Shown: in pieces, positions 1 through 5,467 of the stretch
How positions within the stretch are numbered: the stretch's first letter is position 1
Layout of the letters: each line of letters starts with the position of its first letter
From: Comamonadaceae bacterium
Lineage (GTDB): Bacteria; Pseudomonadota; Gammaproteobacteria; Burkholderiales; Burkholderiaceae_C
DNA: 11,318 nucleotides
NCBI GenBank assembly: GCA_947464665.1
Contig: CANHXV010000057.1
Location: forward strand, 1 to 11,318
Reading direction: 5' to 3'
Program-made: the position numbers and the translations under genes
Notes under the pieces: model-generated
The model's database searches: none
What the model saw: only the letters and a program-made list of their open reading frames with translations
What the model was told of the DNA's origin: nothing

Positions 1-74
1 AACTGAACTTGCTCATCAAAGTGAGCATCGATCCATTGATCAAGTTCTTGGTATGTTGATTGTTGGGTGGTCAT
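1..74 (-). CDS. M20-family metallohydrolase (ArgE/DapE-like), N-terminal fragment
   Basis: Only the first 24 codons are inside the window; the gene runs off the left edge. The ATG at 74 opens a frame reading MTTQQSTYQELDQWIDAHFD followed by EQVQ. The WIDAHFDEQV stretch resembles the N-terminal helix of ArgE/DapE-type M20 deacylases, but no metal ligand is visible in so short a piece. It starts 12 bases after the stop of the uraD-allC fusion and has the same orientation, so it is probably the fourth gene of the gntR-puuE-uraD-allC operon. No clear Shine-Dalgarno sequence precedes it. The family includes zinc amidohydrolases and deacylases, so a role in a later ureide step is possible but speculative. 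The coding start is fairly secure; the family call rests on 24 residues only. Confidence 0.5.
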   Translation of the reverse strand, partial: MTTQQSTYQELDQWIDAHFDEQVQ

Positions 75-86
75 TGGTTTGTAAAT

Positions 87-1850
87 TCAAGCGAGTTGGT
101 GCAAGACATGTTCAAACGCATCAATGCAAAGTTGCATGTCATCTGTGGTTGAAGATTCCAAGGGGTTGTGGCTGATGCCACTGTTTTCACCGCGCACAAA
201 GAGCATGGCCTGAGGCATGACTTCATGCAGCTTCATGGCGTCGTGGCCAGCGCCACTGGGCATCACAAAGCGGGGCACGCCCATGTCTTTTAAGGCCTTC
301 TCCCAGCGTGCTTGCCATTCAGGCGCGCTAGGTGCTGCTGGTGCTCTAAGCGTTGCTTCACGGTGGCAAACAAGGCCGCGTCGGTTGCATATTTCATCCA
401 GTGCATTCAAAACGTCTTTTTCTAAAGCGTCCCGCTGAGGGTCCAGGGGCGCGCGCATGTCCATGGAGAACGTGCATTTGCCAGGCACCACATTGATCGA
501 ACCATTGGGCACTTGGAGTTGTCCAATGGTCGCCACGGAATCGCCGTCTGCAGCCGCGCGTTTTTCCATGTACAGGGCCAGTTCGGCCACAGCGCAAGCA
601 GCATCCCGCCTGCGGTCCATGGGTGTGGTGCCTGCGTGACTGGCCATGCCCACCATTTCGCACACATAACGCACGCTGCCATTGATGGAGCTCACAATGC
701 CCAAGGGCAAGTTCATTTCGTTGAGCACGGGGCCTTGCTCAATGTGCACTTCAACGAAGCCAACGTAGTCGGCAGGCTTGCGTTGAATGTTGGGAATTTC
801 GTTTTCATTCAATCCAGCCTTTTTCATGGCCTCGCGCATGGAGATGCCATTGGCATCAGTCTGCAATAGCCAATCAGGGTTGAACTGCCCGACCAAAGCG
901 CCAGAGCCCAAGAAGGTGGCTTTGTAGCGTTGCCCTTCTTCCTCTGCAAATGCCACAACTTCAAGGCCAATGGGCAAGCGTTGCTTTGCTTGTGCCAATT
1001 TTTGAACACAGGCAATGGGCACATAAATACCCAAGCGCCCATCGTGCTTACCGCCATTGCGAACGGTGTCGAAATGGCTGCCAGTCATGAGATATTTGGC
1101 GCCCGCCACGCTGGGGTGATAACGACCCACGACATTGCCAACAGCATCGACATAGACTTCATCAAAGCCTGCCAATTTCATGGTGCTTTGGATGCTTTTT
1201 GAGCAAGCCATGTGGGCGTCTGTGAGGTAGGTCACTGTGAGTTGACCCGCTTCTTTGAAACCAGGGTCGCTGTATTGCGACAAGTCTTCTTGCCAATCCC
1301 AAACTTGCTGACCTTGAAGCGGGTGGCAGTTGGTTTTGTCGTTCAAACGAATTTCAACAATTCGGTGAATGTTGCGCAGGCATTCTTGCAGTTCAAAATC
1401 AGGGTGACCGTTCAAACGTCTTTCAAACGTGGCAATGATTTGATGTTTGTTCAGCCCCAGCCCGCGAGGTCCCCTCACAGCCAAAATAAAAGGCCATCCG
1501 AACTTTTGATTGTAGGCAGCGTTGAGGCTTTGAATTTTTTCAAACTCAGCCGGGGTGCATTCAGTGAGGCCCGCTTTGCTTTGCTCGTTGGTAGATTCTG
1601 CGGTCAATTCTTTGCTCACCATGGCTTTGCCTGCCAGTTCGGGGTGTAAGCGAATCAGTCCGATCTGAGCATCTCTGCCTGCATCTTTGAGCACCTGCGC
1701 CATGCAGTGTTTCAAGTGCGCCCAAGAGGCATAAGGGCGGTGCTTGAGCGCGCCTTCTGCAATCCATGGCGAGTGTTCATACAAGCCATCTAACAGTTGC
1801 ATGGCCTCTTGGGGCGAAGCTGTATTGAGTTGTTCTAGGCTAAGTGTCAT
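87..1850 (-). CDS. uraD-allC: Bifunctional OHCU decarboxylase / allantoate amidohydrolase fusion
   Basis: A 587-residue protein with two purine-catabolism enzymes in one chain. Residues about 5-170 match 2-oxo-4-hydroxy-4-carboxy-5-ureidoimidazoline decarboxylase (OHCU to S-allantoin): LHPELAG with likely catalytic H69, LTAESTNEQSKAGL with E89/Q90, then FGWPFILAVRG and FERRLNG. Residues about 185-587 match M20 allantoate amidohydrolase (allantoate to ureidoglycine, NH3 and CO2): GSHFDTV (H259), HDGRLG (D270), AEEEGQRY (E304/E305), EVHIEQG (H369) and SHNPLE (H561) give the expected two-metal ligand set, and SHAGTTPMDRR is the family signature. Both halves look complete, with a short linker. 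The frame can be extended to a TTG at 1877, but the ATG at 1850 overlaps the puuE stop as ATGA and gives the usual MTLSLEQLN start, so I chose it. Expected to be cytoplasmic. The function calls are firm; activity of both halves is inferred. Confidence 0.93.
   Translation of the reverse strand: MTLSLEQLNTASPQEAMQLLDGLYEHSPWIAEGALKHRPYASWAHLKHCMAQVLKDAGRDAQIGLIRLHPELAGKAMVSKELTAESTNEQSKAGLTECTPAEFEKIQSLNAAYNQKFGWPFILAVRGPRGLGLNKHQIIATFERRLNGHPDFELQECLRNIHRIVEIRLNDKTNCHPLQGQQVWDWQEDLSQYSDPGFKEAGQLTVTYLTDAHMACSKSIQSTMKLAGFDEVYVDAVGNVVGRYHPSVAGAKYLMTGSHFDTVRNGGKHDGRLGIYVPIACVQKLAQAKQRLPIGLEVVAFAEEEGQRYKATFLGSGALVGQFNPDWLLQTDANGISMREAMKKAGLNENEIPNIQRKPADYVGFVEVHIEQGPVLNEMNLPLGIVSSINGSVRYVCEMVGMASHAGTTPMDRRRDAACAVAELALYMEKRAAADGDSVATIGQLQVPNGSINVVPGKCTFSMDMRAPLDPQRDALEKDVLNALDEICNRRGLVCHREATLRAPAAPSAPEWQARWEKALKDMGVPRFVMPSGAGHDAMKLHEVMPQAMLFVRGENSGISHNPLESSTTDDMQLCIDAFEHVLHQLA
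1847..1850 (-). promoter_or_regulatory. ATGA stop/start overlap coupling puuE to uraD-allC
   Basis: Read on the minus strand, bases 1850 to 1847 are ATGA: the ATG begins the uraD-allC fusion and the TGA ends puuE. No Shine-Dalgarno sequence is visible just upstream, which fits translation reinitiation by ribosomes finishing puuE. Confidence 0.75.
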
Positions 1851-2803
1851 GGTGTGTAAGGGTGGGTGGTTTTCCAATGGCGCGCAATGTCTAAGCGGCG
1901 GCAGACCCAGACATGATCGTGCGCTTGAATGTGGTCTAGAAATCTTTGAATGGCGGTGATGCGCCCTGGCCGTCCTAGCAATCTACAGTGCATGCCGATG
2001 CTCATCATTTTGGGGCGGTTTAGGCCTTGAGGATTGCCTTCTTTGTAAAGTGCGTCAAAAGTGTCTTTCATGTATTGAAAAAACGGGTCGGCATGCGAGA
2101 AGCCTTGCGGCAATGCAAAACGCATGTCGTTGCAGTCTAGGGTGTAAGGCACGATGAGTTGAGGCACGACCTGACCATCACTTTTCTCAACCTTCATCCA
2201 AAACGGCAGATCGTCACCGTAGTAGTCGCTGTCATATTCGAAGCCACCAAAGTCTGCCACCAAGCGGCGTGTACGCGGGCTGTCGCGGCCTGTGTACCAA
2301 CCCAAGGGTCTTTCGCCACTGAGCTTTTGCAAGATATCCATAGCCTCGGCCATGTGCGCGCGTTCAGTGGCCTCATCGATGTTTTGATAGTGAATCCATT
2401 TCAAGCCATGACACGCTATGTCATAGCCCAACTCTTGGAACGCAGCCATCACATCTGGGTGCTTTTGCAGGGCGGTGGCTATACCAAAAACAGTGAGTGG
2501 CAGTTTGCGTTGTTCAAATTCACGCACCAAGCGCCACACCCCTGCACGCGAGCCATATTCATAAATGCCCTCCATACTAATATGCCGATCTGGGTAAGAC
2601 GCGGGGTTGAACATTTCTGACAAGAACTGCTCAGAGCCTGCATCGCCGTGAAGCACAGAATTTTCGGCACCTTCTTCGTAGTTCAACACAAATTGCACCG
2701 CCACGCGGGCTTTGCCGGGCCATTGCGCGTGCGGTGGATTTCGGCCGTAGCCTTTGAGATCGCGTGGATAGGGGGCAGTGGAGTCGTAGACAGATGCGTT
2801 CAT
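1847..2803 (-). CDS. puuE: Allantoinase PuuE (polysaccharide-deacetylase fold)
   Basis: A 318-residue cytoplasmic allantoinase that hydrolyses S-allantoin to allantoate. It belongs to the PuuE type, related to polysaccharide deacetylases (carbohydrate esterase 4 fold), not to the DHOase-like AllB amidohydrolases. Family landmarks in order: YPRDLKGYGRNPPHAQWPG near residue 12, VQFVLNYEEGAENSVLHGD (about 36-54), EYGSRAGVWR, the NodB-like ACHGLKWIHYQ segment, GERPLGWYTGRDSPRTRRL and YDSDYYGDDLPFW, then a C-terminal GMHCRLLGRPGR motif. The length is normal for the family. The ATG at 2803 overlaps the stop of the upstream regulator gene as ATGA and has no Shine-Dalgarno of its own, so it is probably translationally coupled. 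Its substrate is made by the UraD domain, and its product is used by the AllC domain, of the next gene. Confidence is very high. Confidence 0.96.
   Translation of the reverse strand: MNASVYDSTAPYPRDLKGYGRNPPHAQWPGKARVAVQFVLNYEEGAENSVLHGDAGSEQFLSEMFNPASYPDRHISMEGIYEYGSRAGVWRLVREFEQRKLPLTVFGIATALQKHPDVMAAFQELGYDIACHGLKWIHYQNIDEATERAHMAEAMDILQKLSGERPLGWYTGRDSPRTRRLVADFGGFEYDSDYYGDDLPFWMKVEKSDGQVVPQLIVPYTLDCNDMRFALPQGFSHADPFFQYMKDTFDALYKEGNPQGLNRPKMMSIGMHCRLLGRPGRITAIQRFLDHIQAHDHVWVCRRLDIARHWKTTHPYTP
2800..2803 (-). promoter_or_regulatory. ATGA stop/start overlap coupling gntR to puuE
   Basis: Bases 2803 to 2800 read ATGA on the minus strand: the puuE start overlaps the TGA of the GntR regulator. 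No independent ribosome-binding site is evident upstream, so the regulator and allantoinase are probably made from one message with coupled translation. Confidence 0.75.
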
Positions 2804-3465
2804 GACAAGGCCAATGAAATATCGTGAGTGGGAATTTTTTTGTCAAAGCTCAAACTATTTTCAACAAAAATCAAATGTTCTTCCATGAGTCTTGCAGCCA
2901 AGTCGGCGTCTTTCTTGGCCATGGCGTCCACAATGGCTTCGTGCTCATCGGCAGAGTGCTGTGCGGCATTGCGTGATTGGTACATGAGTGTGATCAGGGC
3001 GCAGCGTGAAATGAGTTCACCTAAACTTTGGGCCAAGACGTGGTTGCCCATGAGCTCGGCAATTCGCACATGAAAATCGCCTAGCAACTCTGTTCGGCCG
3101 TGCACATCTTCTTGTGCGACCGCTTCTTTTTCTTGTTTGGTGTGAGCTTTTAAAGCGCGAATTTTGGCAGGGGTAATGTCGCGCACAAATTCGCGTGTCA
3201 TTTGAACCTCGAGCATTCGCCGCACCGCAAAGACTTGCTTGGCTTCTGCAGCAGAAGGAGCGGCTACAAAGGCTCCCCTAGCAGGCTCCATGCGGATCAA
3301 TCTGTTTTGAGACAGTTGGAACAAGGCTTGCCTGACCAGCGTTCTAGATACACCGAAATGGGTGGCGAGCTTTTGCTCAGCCAATTTAGAGCCGGGCATC
3401 AGTCGGTGTTCCACAATGGCTTTGGTTAAAGCGCTCACAATGGCGTGGGTTGATGAGGTTTCCAT
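2800..3465 (-). CDS. GntR-family (FadR subfamily, FCD domain) regulator of purine catabolism
   Basis: A 221-residue transcription factor. Residues about 8-68 form the GntR winged helix-turn-helix, with PGSKLAEQKLATHFGVSRTL as the recognition region and GAFVAAP as the wing end. Residues about 78-203 are an all-helical FCD effector domain; H132 (in DFHVRI), H175 (in DEHEAI) and H197 (in MEEHL) sit where FCD proteins place metal-binding histidines. The Asp usually found four residues before the first of these is not obvious (L128). I chose the ATG at 3465 (METSSTHAIV); the frame also opens at a TTG at 3486, which would begin almost inside the palindromic operator. Neither start has a good Shine-Dalgarno. 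Being first in the puuE operon and divergent from uraH, it is most likely the local regulator, probably a repressor relieved by a purine intermediate; sign and ligand are inferred. Confidence 0.9.
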   Translation of the reverse strand: METSSTHAIVSALTKAIVEHRLMPGSKLAEQKLATHFGVSRTLVRQALFQLSQNRLIRMEPARGAFVAAPSAAEAKQVFAVRRMLEVQMTREFVRDITPAKIRALKAHTKQEKEAVAQEDVHGRTELLGDFHVRIAELMGNHVLAQSLGELISRCALITLMYQSRNAAQHSADEHEAIVDAMAKKDADLAARLMEEHLIFVENSLSFDKKIPTHDISLALS

Positions 3466-3492
3466 GCGGAATGATGATAGCTTCAAAAGCCA

Positions 3493-3508
3493 AAAGTGTA
3501 TACACTTT
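3493..3508. promoter_or_regulatory. 16-bp perfect palindrome, probable GntR operator
   Basis: AAAGTGTATACACTTT equals its own reverse complement over all 16 bases. It lies in the 72-base gap between the divergent gntR (ATG 3465) and uraH (ATG 3538) starts. Its TGTATACA centre fits the short, GT..AC-type palindromes bound by FadR-subfamily GntR proteins. Its TATACA element resembles a -10 box in both directions, so bound protein could block both promoters. No convincing -35 box was found. Binding is inferred. Confidence 0.65.
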
Positions 3509-3522
3509 CAGTCGACCAATTC

Positions 3523-3530
3523 AAGGAAAG
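3523..3530 (+). promoter_or_regulatory. Shine-Dalgarno sequence of uraH
   Basis: AAGGAAAG ends 7 bases before the ATG at 3538. It decides that start over an upstream in-frame GTG at 3496, which lies inside the palindromic operator and has no ribosome-binding site. Confidence 0.7.
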
Positions 3531-3537
3531 ATGCAAC

Positions 3538-3891
3538 ATGGGTTTGAGCACACACGTTTTGGACACCATGCATGGATGTCCCGCAGCCGGCATGCAAGTT
3601 AGTCTGTACACCACGGAAGGGCAATTTGCCACGTTGGTGAAAAGTTTCAAGTTGAACGCAGATGGGCGCAACCCCGATGGCCCGCTCTATGACAACGCCA
3701 GTTTGCAAAAAGGCACTTATCGCTTGGTGTTTGATGTGGCGGGTTATTTCAAGGCCAAGGGGGTAAAGCTGCCTGAGCCTTCATTTTTGAACCAAGTGAG
3801 CTTGGATTTTGGGGTGGCCGATGTCACTCAGCACTACCATGTGCCCCTGCTAGCAAGCCCTTGGAGCTATTCAACTTACCGCGGCTCTTAA
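3538..3891 (+). CDS. uraH: 5-hydroxyisourate hydrolase (transthyretin-like)
   Basis: A 117-residue transthyretin-related enzyme that hydrolyses 5-hydroxyisourate, the product of urate oxidation, to OHCU. The diagnostic motifs are present: THVLDTMHGCPAAGM near the N-terminus (with the catalytic His), a central GRNPDGPL segment with the conserved Arg, HYHVPLLASPWSYST near the end, and the C-terminal YRGS signature that separates HIU hydrolases from true transthyretins. There is no signal peptide, so it should be cytoplasmic and tetrameric as in the family. A strong Shine-Dalgarno supports the ATG start. It is the first gene of the rightward operon, divergent from the GntR regulator across the palindrome; its product feeds the UraD domain encoded in the opposite operon. 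Very secure. Confidence 0.96.
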   Translation: MGLSTHVLDTMHGCPAAGMQVSLYTTEGQFATLVKSFKLNADGRNPDGPLYDNASLQKGTYRLVFDVAGYFKAKGVKLPEPSFLNQVSLDFGVADVTQHYHVPLLASPWSYSTYRGS

Positions 3892-3915
3892 ATTCGCAAT
3901 TATTTCTAGTTGAAG

Positions 3916-3934
3916 TACCCCTTGCAAGGCGGTA
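3916..3934. repeat. Near-palindrome / small hairpin between uraH and xdhA
   Basis: The 91-base gap between uraH and xdhA contains the perfect 10-bp palindrome CCTTGCAAGG (3920-3929) flanked by TACC and GGTA, giving a 7-bp stem with a one-base bulge and a four-base loop. A TTGAAG hexamer (3910-3915) lies 17 bases before TAAATC (3933-3938), a weak promoter-like pair that would place the palindrome in its spacer. It could be an operator, a processing hairpin or chance. No T-run follows directly, so it is not a typical terminator. Confidence 0.3.
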
Positions 3935-3982
3935 AATCAATAAAATCAATTTTTGACCAGAACCCCAACCAACCCACACCTT

Positions 3983-5467
3983 ATGAGCCAAGTGACCAAC
4001 ACAGTTCGTTTTGTGCTTGACGGCAAAGTCGTTGAAGCCCAAGGCGCGCGCCGCACCACCACCGTTTTAGATTACTTGCGCGAACAATTGCACCGCAAGG
4101 GCACCAAGGAGGGTTGCGCTGAGGGCGATTGCGGGGCTTGTGTGGTCATGGTGGGCTCATTGAACGCTTCGGGTCAAGGTGTTGACTACGTGCCCGTTAA
4201 CAGCTGTATTCAGCTGCTGCCAACATTGGATGGCAAGTCGGTTAAAACCGTCGAGAGTTTGAAAAAGCCCGACGGTACTTTGCATCCTGTGCAACAAGCC
4301 ATGGTCAACTGCCATGGCTCTCAATGCGGTTTTTGTACGCCTGGCATTGTGATGAGTTTGGTCAACTTGGTGCAACTCAATTCTTCTCCCAATCGTCAAG
4401 ATGTGAGTGACGCACTCAGTGGCAACCTGTGCCGTTGCACAGGTTATGCTCCCATTCTGGATGCCGCGTCAAAAGCCTGTGGCAACAAAGCTGCCTTGAA
4501 GCTTGACGATGCCGCTGATGTGCCGTTGCTGAAAGAAATTCAGCGCTCGTCTACGCCCACTCTCAGTTTGGAAGGCGAGATCATTGTTCAGCCTGTTGTT
4601 CGCACACGCAAAGGCAATGAGTTTGTATCACCCGCCACCATTGCCGAAGTGGCCGACTATTTGGTCAAGCACCCTACATCGACATTGCTAGCTGGCAGCA
4701 CCGAAGTGGGCTTGCAAGTTAATAAACAATACTCACGGCCAGACCACATTGTGTATTTGGGCAACGTGACTGAACTCAAGCAAGTGAAAGACACGCCACA
4801 GGCTTGGCACATTGGCGCGGTGGTCTCACTCACTGAAGTCGAAAGCTTGGTGTCTAAGGCTTACCCCGATTTTGCAGAAGTGCTGCGCCGTTTTGGCTCG
4901 CCACCCATTCGCTCTACCGCCACGCTGGCAGGCAACATTGCCAATGGTTCTCCCATTGGGGACACCATGCCTTGCCTAATGGCATTGGGCGCCACGCTCA
5001 CACTGCGTCGCGGCGACAAAACACGCACGGTTTCTTTGGACAAGTTTTACACCGGCCAAAAACAAACTGTTTTGCAAGCGGGTGAGTTCATTGAATTTGT
5101 GGTGTTGCCCAAGCCACAAGCGGGTCAAGTGTTTCGCGCCCACAAAGTGAGCAAGCGTTTTGAACAAGACATTTCTGCCACCTGCGCGGCCATCAGTTAC
5201 ACCTTGAAAGCAGGCAAATTGAGCGGCGTGAAATTGGCTTACAACGGCTTGGCCCCATCGCCTTGCAGAGCCCCCAAACTTGAAGCCGTGTTGGAAGGCA
5301 AAGCGCCTGCCGATGTGAAGGAATCCGATTTAGATGCCGCCATTGCTGTCAGTTTTGTGGCACGAGATGGCTTGCGCGCCACATGGGCTTACCGCTCTTT
5401 GGTAGCGCGCAATTTGGTAATCGATTTCATTGAAGAACAAACTCAAACAACCACGGAGGTGGCTTAA
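3983..5467 (+). CDS. xdhA: Xanthine dehydrogenase small subunit XdhA (2Fe-2S and FAD domains)
   Basis: A 494-residue electron-transfer subunit that passes electrons from the molybdenum centre in XdhB to FAD and NAD+. Domains in order: plant-type 2Fe-2S ferredoxin (about 5-90) with CAEGDCGACVV giving C45, C50, C53 and then C75; all-helical 2Fe-2S domain (about 95-170) with CGFCTPGIVMSL (C115, C118) and CRCTGY (C150, C152); FAD-binding domain (about 210-385) with LLAGSTEVGLQV and STATLAGNIANGSPIGDTMP; C-terminal flavoprotein domain (about 388-485). The length is normal for bacterial split XDH. The ATG at 3983 has no Shine-Dalgarno; an in-frame TTG at 3953 would add ten residues but also lacks one, so the exact start is uncertain. 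It abuts xdhB (TAAATG), so co-translation and an A2B2 enzyme are expected. Family call very secure. Confidence 0.96.
   Translation: MSQVTNTVRFVLDGKVVEAQGARRTTTVLDYLREQLHRKGTKEGCAEGDCGACVVMVGSLNASGQGVDYVPVNSCIQLLPTLDGKSVKTVESLKKPDGTLHPVQQAMVNCHGSQCGFCTPGIVMSLVNLVQLNSSPNRQDVSDALSGNLCRCTGYAPILDAASKACGNKAALKLDDAADVPLLKEIQRSSTPTLSLEGEIIVQPVVRTRKGNEFVSPATIAEVADYLVKHPTSTLLAGSTEVGLQVNKQYSRPDHIVYLGNVTELKQVKDTPQAWHIGAVVSLTEVESLVSKAYPDFAEVLRRFGSPPIRSTATLAGNIANGSPIGDTMPCLMALGATLTLRRGDKTRTVSLDKFYTGQKQTVLQAGEFIEFVVLPKPQAGQVFRAHKVSKRFEQDISATCAAISYTLKAGKLSGVKLAYNGLAPSPCRAPKLEAVLEGKAPADVKESDLDAAIAVSFVARDGLRATWAYRSLVARNLVIDFIEEQTQTTTEVA
5455..5460 (+). promoter_or_regulatory. Shine-Dalgarno sequence of xdhB
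   Basis: A full GGAGGT lies inside the last codons of xdhA, 7 bases before the xdhB ATG at 5468. It is the strongest ribosome-binding site in the window and suggests efficient independent initiation of the large subunit. Confidence 0.8.

Noticed and set aside
1212..1649. A 145-codon plus-strand frame opposite uraD-allC
   Set aside because: It lies antisense to the conserved UraD domain, has no ribosome-binding site and no recognisable motif.
1851..1877. TTG start extending the UraD-AllC protein by nine residues
   Set aside because: The ATG at 1850 gives the exact ATGA overlap with the puuE stop and a typical UraD N-terminus. The TTG has no Shine-Dalgarno, and the extension (MENHPPLHT) does not look like part of the domain.
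3466..3486. TTG start extending the GntR protein by seven residues
   Set aside because: It would place the start six bases from the palindrome, leaving almost no leader. The residues precede the normal winged-helix start, so the ATG at 3465 is preferred.
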